Positions 16,063 through 24,192 of a stretch of DNA of 64,000 nt are shown here, one piece after another (position 1 is the stretch's first letter; every line of letters begins with the position of its first letter). The notes beneath the pieces are model-generated. The model did not search any database. It was not told the DNA's origin and saw only the letters and a program-made list of their open reading frames with translations. The DNA is from Mycobacterium sp. Z3061 (GTDB lineage Bacteria; Actinomycetota; Actinomycetes; Mycobacteriales; Mycobacteriaceae). Position numbers and translations under genes: made by a program. The stretch spans positions 5,987,234 to 6,051,233 of the forward strand of contig NZ_CP134062.1 of assembly GCF_031583025.1 (NCBI RefSeq). Reading direction: 5' to 3'.

Positions 16063-16710
16063 ATGCGAGCGAGGACTGCCGCGGCCGCCCGCTCCTTCTC
16101 CGTCGCGATGAAGGAAGGGTCGACGGCCGAGCACGAGGCGGCGGAGCGCTCTCCTTTTGTGTCCGATCTGTTGTCCGGCCAGGTCAACCGGCGCGGCTAC
16201 ACCGACTACCTGCTGCGCTTGCGGGTGATCTACGAAGCACTGGAAACTGCGGTGCGCGCTCACCGCGACGACCCACTGGTTGCCGCCGTCTACGACCCGT
16301 CACTGGAACGCCTGGCAGCTATTGATGCCGACTTGGAGTACTGGGCACCGGGTCAGCGTGAGGTCGATTCCGCCGCCGCCGAGGCGTATCGGCATCGGCT
16401 GGCCACCACCTCCTGGGGTGGCGCGCTGGTAGCCCACCACTACACTCGCTACCTCGGCGACCTGTCCGGCGGGCAGGCAATCGGTAAGATTCTCGATCGC
16501 GAATTCGGGCTGGGCGGAGCCGGATTGGCCTTCTACAGCTTCCCGGTGCGGCCAAAGCCATACAAAGACGCCTATAGGGCCAGGCTTGACGACCTCGACC
16601 TCGACGACGACGCGATCGATCGCGCCGTCGCCGAGGTCCGGTTCGCCTTCAGCCTCAACCAGGCCTTGTTCGAGGAATTAGGCCGTAACCTGCCGGCCTA
16701 TCGACACTGA
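16063..16710 (+). CDS. Heme oxygenase (HmuO type)
   Basis: A 215-residue enzyme that opens heme to biliverdin, CO and Fe2+. The proximal heme ligand is His24 in EGSTAEHEAAE, and the distal helix glycine motif is RYLGDLSGGQAIG, both diagnostic of the canonical family (HmuO/HO-1). Its length matches C. diphtheriae HmuO. ATG 16063 is preceded by GGAG. This differs from the small MhuD enzyme of M. tuberculosis. It stands alone, with no heme uptake genes adjacent. Regulation by iron or heme is likely but no classical iron box is seen. Confidence 0.95.
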   Translation: MRARTAAAARSFSVAMKEGSTAEHEAAERSPFVSDLLSGQVNRRGYTDYLLRLRVIYEALETAVRAHRDDPLVAAVYDPSLERLAAIDADLEYWAPGQREVDSAAAEAYRHRLATTSWGGALVAHHYTRYLGDLSGGQAIGKILDREFGLGGAGLAFYSFPVRPKPYKDAYRARLDDLDLDDDAIDRAVAEVRFAFSLNQALFEELGRNLPAYRH

Positions 16711-16729
16711 CCCGGTGCTGCGGCAACGG

Positions 16730-17014
16730 TCAGCGCAACGTCCCGGTCCGGGTGCGGCGACCGGTGACCGCCTCGTAAACCGCGATGAAGATGACTGCCA
16801 GACCCACGCCGATAAAGAACGGAATCCAAGCTATTCCGCCATTGGCATTGGAGTATCCGAAATGGCTTGCGACAGCCGATCCGAGTAATCCGCCCGCGGC
16901 GCCGAGCAGAACCGTTACGATCATGCCGACATTTTGCTTACCCGGCATGACGACTCGTGCCACCACACCGATGATTGCGCCGACAACAAGAGCCAAGACA
17001 ATTGTTCCGACCAT
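16730..17014 (-). CDS. GlsB/YeaQ/YmgE family small membrane protein
   Basis: A 94-residue protein with three hydrophobic helices: IVLALVVGAIIGVVARVVM, NVGMIVTVLLGAAGGLLGS and WIPFFIGVGLAVIFIAVYEA. The glycine-rich arrangement with VVMPGKQ after helix one is typical of the transglycosylase-associated protein family, stress-linked membrane proteins of uncertain role. It converges on the heme oxygenase gene with a 19 bp gap. It is divergent from the zinc-ribbon protein at 17209. Confidence 0.85.
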   Translation of the reverse strand: MVGTIVLALVVGAIIGVVARVVMPGKQNVGMIVTVLLGAAGGLLGSAVASHFGYSNANGGIAWIPFFIGVGLAVIFIAVYEAVTGRRTRTGTLR

Positions 17015-17090
17015 TTCAGTCTCCTGACCTAAGGGCGCCCCGAGCGGGCGCCGCTGTGGTGCGGGTTCCCGGATTCTGCAGGCTTATAAC

Positions 17091-17104
17091 CACCCTTTTG
17101 GGTG
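17091..17104. repeat. Small hairpin in divergent intergenic region
   Basis: CACCC-TTTT-GGGTG forms a 5 bp stem with a four-base loop between the GlsB-like and zinc-ribbon genes. It could be a regulator site or an RNA hairpin in the leader of either gene. Confidence 0.3.
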
Positions 17105-17208
17105 TATCCGCCGACTGCCTTTGATGCTTGCCACAGCGGGGTTTACCCGCCCCGACACCGGGGTAGACCGCGTCTTGTCCGTCCACACCTTTCGAGGAGT
17201 TCCCGCAC

Positions 17209-17427
17209 ATGACCACCTGCATCTGCCCCGCGTGCGGTTACCCCACTCTGCGCGACGCCCTATGCGCGTTCTGCTGTCCGAGCGACGCCCAGACCGGCAA
17301 CCAGGCAATTGGGCGGATGACCTTCACGAGGATGCCCGAGTACGAACAATCTTGGATCACAGTGCGAGACTCCGACTCGTATTCCACTGCGCGTATAGGC
17401 GCGTTGCCCGGGCCCATGGCAAGCTGA
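17209..17427 (+). CDS. Small zinc-ribbon-like hypothetical protein
   Basis: A 72-residue protein with a good ribosome site (GAGGAG nine bases before ATG 17209). The first 25 residues have Cys pairs CICPACG and CAFCCPSD, a pattern suited to a zinc ribbon. The rest (GRMTFTRMPEYEQSWITVRDSDS) has no motif I recognise. The sequence around it is less GC-biased than its neighbours, so it may be recent or fast-evolving. I do not know a function; it could bind metal or nucleic acid. Confidence 0.5.
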   Translation: MTTCICPACGYPTLRDALCAFCCPSDAQTGNQAIGRMTFTRMPEYEQSWITVRDSDSYSTARIGALPGPMAS

Positions 17428-17477
17428 ATCACCGCCCACTCATTGCGATCAATAGCCGCGATCAAAAACGGTTGGTT

Positions 17478-17491
17478 GCACCGCGCGGTGC
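17478..17491. terminator. Possible terminator hairpin after the zinc-ribbon gene
   Basis: GCACCGCGCGGTGC is a perfect palindrome able to form a 5 bp stem with a CGCG loop, followed three bases later by TTTT. It lies 50 bp after the stop of the small zinc-ribbon gene. The stem is short, so confidence is low. Confidence 0.3.
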
Positions 17492-17665
17492 CGGTTTTGA
17501 ATCCCGCATACGAAGCGGATATCGATAAACCGAACAGCCCGGGTCTCACTTCGTGTTGCTTTGTGCCAGCTGAGAATTGGCTGGATGTAGCTTAGGTAAC
17601 CGCCGATCCACCGGCTTGATGCACCTCAGCCGTGGCAGTGTGCTTGTGGTGGGGGAGACGACCGA

Positions 17666-19348
17666 GTGACACACGTGCAGACACAGCCGCAGATCCTGGC
17701 GTCCGCGGCCGCGGACGTGGCGTCCATACGCACGGCGATCAGCGATGCCACCGAGACGGCGGCGCGGGCGACAACGGACATGGCGGCCATGGCGGCCGAC
17801 GAAGTATCCGAAGCGATCACCGGGCTGTTCAACGGCTTCGCAAGGCAGGGCCAGGCAGCCATGGCGCAGGCCGCAGCTTTTCATGACCAATTCGCCCAGC
17901 TGCTGGGCGCGGCCGGGAATTCCTACGTCAGTGCGGAGGCCGCCAACCTGAGTGCGCTCGCCGCGCCACTCACCGGAACCCCGACCGCACTGACCCACGC
18001 CCTTGCCGCCGGCCCGTACGTCACCTTGGTCATGGACGGCAGCGGAACACCCATCCCATCGCCAGAATTCGTCGCCAACGTCGTCAGCAGGTATGTCACG
18101 CCCAACTTCCCCGCCGGGCTCGTGCGAGCGCTCTACCTTCCGGCGGGCGAGTATCCCGACAGCGGTATCAAGGATCTGACCTCGGATGTGTCGATAGCCC
18201 GCGGCGTCGACATACTCACCACCACCATCCGCGAGCAACTCGCCGCTGGAATGACCGTGAATGTGGTCGGCTATTCGCAGAGCGCCAACATCGCCTCGTT
18301 GGCGATGCAGCAGCTGAACCCCACCGGGTCGCCGAGCTCAATACCGATAAACTTTGTGTTGCTGGGAAATTCGATGAATCCCAACGGAGGTTGGGACGCC
18401 CGCTTCCCCGGCCTCAGTTTTCCGAGTCTGGGCTTCACGGCCCTGGGCGCGGCTCCGAGCAATTCTTTCCCCACCACGGCGTACACGATTGAATACGACG
18501 GCTGGGCAGACTTCCCGAGGTACCCGATCAATCCCCTGTCAACCCTGAACGCGCTGTTCGGCATGGTGACCGTGCACGGTGGATACGACACCCTCACGAC
18601 CGCGCAACTCGCCTCCGCCGTCGTGCTGCCGACGCAGGGGCCGACCACAACCACCTACTACATGATCCCGACCCAGAACCTGCCGCTGCTGGAGCCCCTG
18701 CGCTACCTACCGATTGTCGGGGATCCCATTGCCGATGTCCTGCAACCGATTCTGCGGCCCCTGGTCAACTGGGGGTACGGCGACCCGAACTACGGCTGGT
18801 CCACCGGACCCGCCAATGTGCCCACACCATTCGGGTTCCTGCCCCCACCAGAGACCACCATCGCCCTCGGACCGGCCCTGGTCAACGGATTTCAGGAGGC
18901 GGTAACCGCCGGAGCCGCGCACCTGTCCACACCGCCCACTTTGCCTGCGCTGCCGTCCTTTCCGGATGCGCTTTCGTCGTTCTCCGAAGGGCCCGGCACG
19001 CTTGCGGTGCCCAGCGTCACCGAGCTGCTGCGCGAAATACAATCCGCGAACAGCCAATTCGTCGGGTCGTCGACAACGGCGCTCTCAACCGCGTACTCGA
19101 CGCTGCTCCCGACCGCGGATATCGCCACTGCCGCGCTGATCTCGTTGCCGTCCTATGACTACAACCTGTTCTTGGACGGTCTGATTCAGATGTTCAACGG
19201 CCAGCCCGTCGAAGGACTGGTGAACGCGATCGGTAACCCGATCGCCGCGAACATGGGGTTGCTCCCGTTCCTGGCGGGGTTGGGACTGGCAAGCTTCGCA
19301 CTGGCGGGGGATTCGATCCTGACTGGCACTCCCTTCCCCAGTCCCTGA
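17666..19348 (+). CDS. PE family protein with C-terminal PE-PPE (alpha/beta hydrolase) domain
   Basis: A 560-residue protein. Residues 1 to about 95 form a PE domain (MTHVQTQPQILASAAADVAS ... FHDQFAQLLGAAGNSYVSAE), with YVSAE resembling the YxxxD/E secretion signal for ESX systems. From about residue 110 the PE-PPE serine hydrolase fold follows, with the nucleophile elbow VVGYSQSANIASL and VTVHGGYDTLTTAQLASA containing the likely His. The tail ends in a hydrophobic stretch, GLLPFLAGLGLASFALAG. GTG 17666 is preceded by GGGGGAG. Such proteins are exported esterases or acyltransferases of the cell envelope. It converges on the permease gene. Confidence 0.93.
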   Translation: MTHVQTQPQILASAAADVASIRTAISDATETAARATTDMAAMAADEVSEAITGLFNGFARQGQAAMAQAAAFHDQFAQLLGAAGNSYVSAEAANLSALAAPLTGTPTALTHALAAGPYVTLVMDGSGTPIPSPEFVANVVSRYVTPNFPAGLVRALYLPAGEYPDSGIKDLTSDVSIARGVDILTTTIREQLAAGMTVNVVGYSQSANIASLAMQQLNPTGSPSSIPINFVLLGNSMNPNGGWDARFPGLSFPSLGFTALGAAPSNSFPTTAYTIEYDGWADFPRYPINPLSTLNALFGMVTVHGGYDTLTTAQLASAVVLPTQGPTTTTYYMIPTQNLPLLEPLRYLPIVGDPIADVLQPILRPLVNWGYGDPNYGWSTGPANVPTPFGFLPPPETTIALGPALVNGFQEAVTAGAAHLSTPPTLPALPSFPDALSSFSEGPGTLAVPSVTELLREIQSANSQFVGSSTTALSTAYSTLLPTADIATAALISLPSYDYNLFLDGLIQMFNGQPVEGLVNAIGNPIAANMGLLPFLAGLGLASFALAGDSILTGTPFPSP

Positions 19349-19355
19349 TCAAAGG

Positions 19356-20174
19356 TCAAGCCGCCGAACGATTGCCGCGCCTGCGCGACGAGGTGACCTC
19401 CGGGCGTCGGGGCAGCGGACGCAGCCGATGGTCGGACGTGAATATCTGGCGCAGCAGCCCCAGTGCGATGACGACGGTGGTGGTCGCGGTCGAGCCGAGG
19501 ACGAGAAACATGACCACCGCCTGCACCAGGACGGCCTGCAGCGGCGGCACACCGGCAAGGATGAGACCGGTCATCGCACCGGGCAGGAAGACCAGCCCGG
19601 TGGCTTTGGTCGACTCGATCTGCGGGGTGAGCGCGGAGCGCAGGGCGACGCGGACATAGGGAGTGGCGGCCTGGCGCGACGGCTGGCCGAGTGCGAGCCG
19701 GGCCTCGACCTCGTCGCGTTTGTCGCGCAGCTCGTCGACCAGACGCCGGGCCACCAGCACCACGGCGGTCATCGAGTTGCCGATCATCATGCCGACGATC
19801 GGTACCAGGGTGCGGCTCTGCAACGGAAAGACCCGCAGTCCGAACACCACTCCCAGCGTGACCACCGCGGCGGCGGCGAACGCGACGATGGCAAGCCTGC
19901 CGAGCCGGGGCACCTCAGGGACGCGGCGGCGGGCGACGTCGCCGGCGTAGAGAACCATGCCCGCGGTCCACGCCCACGACCACCACAGCGAGCGGCCCGG
20001 CTGCAACAGCCAGGCCAGCACCACCCCGACGATCAGCAGCTGGACCAGGGCACGAGTCGCGGCCCAGAGCACCTGCCGCTCCAGGCCCAGCCGTTGCCAC
20101 AGCGAGATCCCGGCAGCGAAGGCCACCAGCGCCAGTGACATGACCAACCCGACCCAGGAAACCGGACCGTTCAT
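19356..20174 (-). CDS. FetB/YbbM-like ABC transporter permease (UPF0014)
   Basis: A 272-residue membrane protein with seven or so helices. VPIVGMMIGNSMTAVVLVAR and KATGLVFLPGAMTGLILAG match the conserved core of the UPF0014 family, whose best-known member FetB pairs with FetA in iron export and peroxide resistance. ATG 20174 overlaps the stop of the ATPase gene as ATGA, so the two are translated together. It is the last gene of the reverse-strand operon that begins with the ArsR-ArsC fusion at 23206. The exported metal (iron, or another) is inferred from family and neighbours. Confidence 0.85.
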   Translation of the reverse strand: MNGPVSWVGLVMSLALVAFAAGISLWQRLGLERQVLWAATRALVQLLIVGVVLAWLLQPGRSLWWSWAWTAGMVLYAGDVARRRVPEVPRLGRLAIVAFAAAAVVTLGVVFGLRVFPLQSRTLVPIVGMMIGNSMTAVVLVARRLVDELRDKRDEVEARLALGQPSRQAATPYVRVALRSALTPQIESTKATGLVFLPGAMTGLILAGVPPLQAVLVQAVVMFLVLGSTATTTVVIALGLLRQIFTSDHRLRPLPRRPEVTSSRRRGNRSAA

Positions 20175-20851
20175 TGCGACACCTGCCCCGGGCCGGCGGC
20201 GACCGAGGTGATGCCGAGGCAGCGTCCACGCTCGATGCGCAGCACGCGGTCGGCGATTCGTCCCACTTGTTCGGCGTTGTGGCTGACCCACAGCGCGGTC
20301 AACCCGGCGTCCGCCAACTCCCGCACCGCCCGCTCGATCACCCGGGCGGCCTCGGCGTCCTCCGACGACGTGGGCTCATCCAGCAGCAACACTTCGGGCC
20401 GGGCAATCAGGGTGCGGGCCAAGCACATTCGCTGCGCCTCCCCTCCGGAGAGCGCGGTCGCGTCGCGGTCCAGCCATGACCCCGTCAGCGCTACCCGGGC
20501 CAGGACCTCTTCCATCTGCGCCTCCGTTGCTTCCGGATCGGCGACGTGCAGGTTGTCGGCCACCGTGCCGGGAAACGGGGTCGGGCGCTGAAAACACATC
20601 CCGACCTCGCGGCGCAGCAGCAACGGATCCAGATCGGCGATGTCCGCTCCCCGGAACAGAACCCGGCCACCGGTGGGCACCTCCAGTCGATTGCACAGCC
20701 GCAGCATCGTCGACTTGCCCGATCCTGATGGCCCGAACACTGCCGTCACTCCCCCTTCGGGCACGGCGGCGTCGAACCCGTCGAGGGCATGCACTCCGTC
20801 GCGCTCAACCTCGACGCCCTCGAAGACGAACAGGGCACGCTCGGGTCCCAC
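20171..20851 (-). CDS. FetA-like ABC transporter ATP-binding protein
   Basis: A 226-residue ATPase with complete motifs: Walker A GPSGSGKST, Q-loop CFQRPTPFPG, signature LSGGEAQRM, Walker B VLLLDEPTSS and the switch His in VSHNAEQ. Its closest type is the short ATPase that works with UPF0014 permeases. It begins with GTG 20851, 15 bp after the multicopper oxidase stop, and overlaps the permease gene by 4 nt. It should power export by the product of 19356-20174. Confidence 0.88.
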   Translation of the reverse strand: MGPERALFVFEGVEVERDGVHALDGFDAAVPEGGVTAVFGPSGSGKSTMLRLCNRLEVPTGGRVLFRGADIADLDPLLLRREVGMCFQRPTPFPGTVADNLHVADPEATEAQMEEVLARVALTGSWLDRDATALSGGEAQRMCLARTLIARPEVLLLDEPTSSEDAEAARVIERAVRELADAGLTALWVSHNAEQVGRIADRVLRIERGRCLGITSVAAGPGQVSQ

Positions 20852-20866
20852 TTACGCCAGCTCCGT

Positions 20867-22336
20867 TCAGTTGATGTGCAGCAGCGACATGAGGCCGTAG
20901 TCCATGTGAATCTGCTGGTGGCAGTGCAGCAGCGACAGGCCGGGTTGGTCGGCGACGAAGTCGACCTCCATGGTCTGGTAACCGCCGAGCATGGCGACGT
21001 CCTTGCGCACACCACCGGTGGGTGTCCCGGCGAAGCGGGTGATCTCGAAGGTGTGCCGATGCAGATGCATGGGGTGCAGGTCGTCGGTGGCGTTGCGGAA
21101 GCGCAGACGGTACCGCTGGTTCAGTTTCAGATCGAGCATCGGTCCGTCCATGGAGAACGGCGTGCCGTTGAACGTCCAGACGTTGAAGCCGTTGTCGGCG
21201 GCGTTGCGCTTCTCGATCAGCAGATCGATGGTGTGATCCGGCGGGGCGCCCGGCGCCGAGCCGGGTTTGGCGAACAGGCGGTAGTCCCAGGTGAACGCGG
21301 AAGGTGGCAGCCACCGCGGCTCCCCGCTCTGCCCGGCGTATTCCACGACGATGCCCATTCCGTGACCGCGGTCGTCGTCGGACAGATCACCGAGCACCCA
21401 CACTCCGGGATTGGCCATGGTGACGATCGCCGAGATCCGTTCGGCGGCACCGAGCCACAGCACCGGCACCGTTGTGGGGTTGGGCACCGGGTTGCCATCC
21501 AGGGCGATCACCTCGAATGCATGCCCGGGCATGGCCAGGCTGCGGGTCTCGGTGGCGCTGCCGTTGAGCACATGCAACAGCACTCGCTGACCGTTCTGCA
21601 CCCGGACCGGGTCGCCGTGGCCGAGCATGCGTCCGTTGACGGCGAACGCGCCGTAACTGACCTCGTAGCCATGCGGATCGCCCCGGTTCAGCGACGCGTC
21701 CATGGCGGATTCGCCTTTCTGCTTGAGGTCGGGGTCTTGCTCGCCGGCCAGAAAGTCGCTGGCCATGTCTCCCCCACGGCTGAAGACCGGCTCAAACTCC
21801 TTGAGCGTCAAGAAGATTTCCTGGTCGTAGCGGCCCGGATTCTGTCTGGGTTCGATGTAGACCGGACCCACCTGCCCGCTGTACTGACCTCCGGAGAGAT
21901 CGGCGCGCGGCACCACGTGGGTGTGATAGAAGCGGAAGCCCGCCGGGCCGGGGACGAAGGAGATGCGCCGCATGCCGTGTGCGGGAATGTACGGGGTGCC
22001 CTCCTCGGCGGCGCCGTCGACATCGACACCCACGTGCTGGCCGTGCCAGTGCAGCTGCTCGGGCGTGCCGGTGTCGTTGTAGATGTCCACCCAGGTTCGC
22101 TGGCCCTCTTTCAGCCGCAGCAGCGGGCCGGGGAACTGGCCGTTGTAGAGCAGGGTCGACACGACCTGGTCGGGGGCCAACTCAACGGTGCCGGTGCCGA
22201 TGCGCAGGGTGTGATCGGCCTTGCCGCCGGGTGGAGACGAAGGCGCGGGCCGCGAACAGCCCGTTGTCGCCGTGATCGTCGCCGCGGCCGCGGCGCCGCT
22301 CCACTTCAGAAAGTCACGCCGACTGCCGCCGCTCAT
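20867..22336 (-). CDS. Tat-exported multicopper oxidase
   Basis: A 489-residue periplasmic or surface oxidase. The Tat signal is SRRDFLKW followed by AAAAATITATTGC. All copper motifs are present: LHWHGQH, FYHTH, HPMHLHRHTF and HCHQQIHMDYGLM, the last with an axial Met for the type 1 site. The family oxidises Cu+ or Fe2+ (CueO, MmcO) with O2. Its ATG overlaps the stop of the tiny VOC remnant (ATGA). In this operon with a FetAB-like exporter, a ferroxidase or cuprous oxidase role in metal detoxification is likely, by inference. Confidence 0.92.
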   Translation of the reverse strand: MSGGSRRDFLKWSGAAAAATITATTGCSRPAPSSPPGGKADHTLRIGTGTVELAPDQVVSTLLYNGQFPGPLLRLKEGQRTWVDIYNDTGTPEQLHWHGQHVGVDVDGAAEEGTPYIPAHGMRRISFVPGPAGFRFYHTHVVPRADLSGGQYSGQVGPVYIEPRQNPGRYDQEIFLTLKEFEPVFSRGGDMASDFLAGEQDPDLKQKGESAMDASLNRGDPHGYEVSYGAFAVNGRMLGHGDPVRVQNGQRVLLHVLNGSATETRSLAMPGHAFEVIALDGNPVPNPTTVPVLWLGAAERISAIVTMANPGVWVLGDLSDDDRGHGMGIVVEYAGQSGEPRWLPPSAFTWDYRLFAKPGSAPGAPPDHTIDLLIEKRNAADNGFNVWTFNGTPFSMDGPMLDLKLNQRYRLRFRNATDDLHPMHLHRHTFEITRFAGTPTGGVRKDVAMLGGYQTMEVDFVADQPGLSLLHCHQQIHMDYGLMSLLHIN

Positions 22337-22422
22337 CTCGGTCCAGCGGGGGTGAACTCAACGGCGGCCGCCACGTCGTCGACGAGATAGCGGACGCTGA
22401 CCAGGCCTTCATCGAGACTCAC
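22333..22422 (-). pseudogene. Truncated VOC/glyoxalase-domain remnant, now a 29-codon ORF
   Basis: The reading frame starts at GTG 22422 with AAGGTGA just upstream and ends in a TGA overlapping the multicopper oxidase ATG. Its peptide contains SVRYLVDDVAAAVEF, the first strand and helix of a VOC/glyoxalase domain, then stops after TPAGPR. The rest of the domain is missing. It looks like a gene cut short when the oxidase gene became joined behind it. It may still act in translational coupling of the oxidase. Confidence 0.5.
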
Positions 22423-22429
22423 GAGCAAA

Positions 22430-23206
22430 TCACCTTCTCTGCGTGTGTGACAGGGCTTGGGCGAGATAGCCGACCCGCGAGTGCAGATCTGCGGCCACCG
22501 CGCGGAAAGCGGGATAGCTGGCCCGTCCGGCACCCGCGGCTGCCGGGTCCGCAATGCTCCAGTGAATGGCCTGCCCACCGCCGGGAAACTCCGGGCATAT
22601 CTCGCGGACCTTGTCGCACACCGTGACGACGCAGTCGAATCGCCGCCTGCGCATCTCGTCGAGGTGCTTGCTGCGCAGTCCGGCCGCGTCGATGCCGTAC
22701 TCGCCAAGCACCCGCACGGTGTTGGGGTGTACCGGTTTCGGGCTGCTGCCGGCGCTGGCTACTCGCACGCGCCGGCCGATGGCCTGGCGGAGCAAAGCCT
22801 CGGCGATCTGTGAGCGGCTGCTGTTACCGGAGCACAGGAACAGCACCCGAACCGGCGCGGACCTACGGATGCCAGCCGCCGGAGGCTCAGAAGCCAAACC
22901 CGGATGCAGCGCAGCACCCGTCGCGGCGAGCAACTGGGCACACTGAACCAGCTCGATGCGGTAGTAGCTGTCGCGACCGTCGGCCGAGCTGCGCCGCATC
23001 GACACCAGCCCGCCGGCGCGCAGCCGGCCCAGGTGGTACGAGACCGCGTTCTGGGGCTGCCCGACCAACTCGGTCAACTCGCCCACCCGCCGGTCGCTGC
23101 GCGCCAGCTCTGACAGCAGCCGCCACCGCAGTGGCTCGCCGGCCAGCCGCAAGAAGGCGGGCGGCGAGGCGCCGACCGCTGCGATGCCGTTCTGCACCAG
23201 ACCCAA
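22430..23206 (-). CDS. ArsR-family repressor fused to low-molecular-weight phosphatase / arsenate reductase
   Basis: A 258-residue two-domain protein. Residues 15-100 form a winged helix of the ArsR type (RRVGELTELVGQPQNAVSYH, LRAGGLVSMRRSSADGRDSY). From about 120 an LMW-PTP/ArsC-like domain begins with VRVLFLCSGNSSRSQIAEAL, which includes the C-x5-R phosphate loop, and keeps a late Asp-Pro (SIADPAA). The ELCVCDL arsenite site of classic ArsR is absent, so the inducer is unclear. It heads the metal operon and sits next to the operator at 23212-23227. DoxX is divergent. Confidence 0.88.
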   Translation of the reverse strand: MGLVQNGIAAVGASPPAFLRLAGEPLRWRLLSELARSDRRVGELTELVGQPQNAVSYHLGRLRAGGLVSMRRSSADGRDSYYRIELVQCAQLLAATGAALHPGLASEPPAAGIRRSAPVRVLFLCSGNSSRSQIAEALLRQAIGRRVRVASAGSSPKPVHPNTVRVLGEYGIDAAGLRSKHLDEMRRRRFDCVVTVCDKVREICPEFPGGGQAIHWSIADPAAAGAGRASYPAFRAVAADLHSRVGYLAQALSHTQRR

Positions 23207-23211
23207 ATTAC

Positions 23212-23227
23212 ATCAATCAGGATTGAT
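23212..23227. promoter_or_regulatory. Perfect inverted repeat, probable ArsR-type operator
   Basis: ATCAATC-AG-GATTGAT is a perfect 7-2-7 repeat only 5 bp from the start of the ArsR-ArsC fusion gene and 70 bp from the DoxX start. Position and symmetry suggest self-repression by the adjacent ArsR-domain protein and possible control of DoxX. Confidence 0.65.
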
Positions 23228-23297
23228 ACGTATTCTGCCGGCATGCCAAAATTCGCTTTGGCCAAGGGCTCTGCGGTTGCCTGAGTCAGGACAGCGG

Positions 23298-23765
23298 ATG
23301 CTCAACTCGGTGCTCTTCACCCGCGCACCCGCCGCGACGGTGCTGATCCGGCTGTACGTGGGGCTGGTGTTCACCTGCGAGGGTACGTTGAAGTTCGTGC
23401 GGGCCAACTCATTAGGCGCCGGCCGGTTTCACAAGGCTGGGATTCCCGCAGCGTCGTTCTTCGCCGACCTGGATGGTGTGTTCGAAATAGGTTGCGGTGC
23501 ATTAATTTTGGTGGGCCTGCTGACGCGACTGGCGGCGGTGCCGATGATCGTCGACATGCTGGGCGCGCTGCTGATCACCAAGCTGCCGATTTTGCGGGGC
23601 GACGCGAGACTTTTTCGGGACGAGCACGGCTGGGGCGACTTCCTCCACGAATCCGGGTTGGATTTGGCGCAGCTGTGCGGCAGCCTGTTCTTGCGCCTCG
23701 CCGGGGCGGGCGCCTGGTCCCTGGACGCCTACCTCACGCGCAACGCCCATACGACGGCGCAGTGA
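23298..23765 (+). CDS. DoxX-family membrane protein
   Basis: A 155-residue protein with four hydrophobic helices, including VLIRLYVGLVFTCEGTLKFV and GALILVGLLTRLAAVPMIVD, the classic DoxX/DoxD pattern with FxxxGxxKF near helix one. DoxX proteins are linked to thiol and peroxide stress in mycobacteria. ATG 23298 follows AGGA; the frame is open to 23184 but that part overlaps the promoter. It is divergent from the metal operon and likely shares its operator. It ends just before the tRNA-Phe gene, which is on the other strand. Confidence 0.82.
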   Translation: MLNSVLFTRAPAATVLIRLYVGLVFTCEGTLKFVRANSLGAGRFHKAGIPAASFFADLDGVFEIGCGALILVGLLTRLAAVPMIVDMLGALLITKLPILRGDARLFRDEHGWGDFLHESGLDLAQLCGSLFLRLAGAGAWSLDAYLTRNAHTTAQ

Positions 23766-23770
23766 AGAAG

Positions 23771-23844
23771 TGGCCAGGGGCGGGATCGAACCGCCGACCT
23801 TCCGCTTTTCAGGCGGACGCTCGTACCGACTGAGCTACCTGGCC
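23771..23844 (-). tRNA. tRNA-Phe(GAA)
   Basis: The minus strand folds into a 74 nt cloverleaf: acceptor GGCCAGG/CCTGGCC, anticodon loop CTGAAAA with GAA, T-arm GGTTCGATCC. CCA is not encoded. It is the last of three reverse-strand tRNA genes. Confidence 0.95.
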
Positions 23845-23877
23845 GGAAGCCGGCAGGCAGCATGTGCCTCGCCGTGC

Positions 23878-23954
23878 TGGCGACCCTGACGGGACTCGAA
23901 CCCGCGACCTCCGCCGTGACAGGGCGGCGCGCTAACCAACTGCGCCACAGGGCC
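23878..23954 (-). tRNA. tRNA-Asp(GTC)
   Basis: Minus-strand cloverleaf with acceptor GGCCCTG/CAGGGTC, anticodon loop CTGTCAC (GTC), T-arm GGTTCGAGTCC, and an encoded CCA end. It lies between the Glu and Phe tRNA genes and is probably co-transcribed with them. Confidence 0.95.
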
Positions 23955-23994
23955 TTGCTGTACTGCTGTGCTCCGCGGGTAGCCGCGTAGCCAG

Positions 23995-24067
23995 TACCCC
24001 CTACGGGATTCGAACCCGCGCTACCGCCTTGAAAGGGCGGCGTCCTAGGCCGCTAGACGAAGGGGGC
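23995..24067 (-). tRNA. tRNA-Glu(TTC)
   Basis: Minus-strand 73 nt cloverleaf with acceptor GCCCCCT/AGGGGGT, anticodon loop CTTTCAA (TTC), T-arm GGTTCGAATCC. CCA is not encoded. It is the first gene of the reverse-strand tRNA set. Confidence 0.95.
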
Positions 24068-24192
24068 CAGAACCGAATCTCTCCGGGGCACTCACAACGC
24101 GATTACTGTTGGGAGCCAAGCCAGCTTAGGTCACCCCGGCCCCAATCCTCAAACGAGCCCTCCGCCGGCACCCAGTATTGTGATTCTCCGCT

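Noticed and set aside
20789..22390. A 533-codon plus-strand open frame opposite the multicopper oxidase
   Set aside because: The oxidase on the minus strand has a Tat signal and all copper motifs; the plus-strand product is compositional noise.
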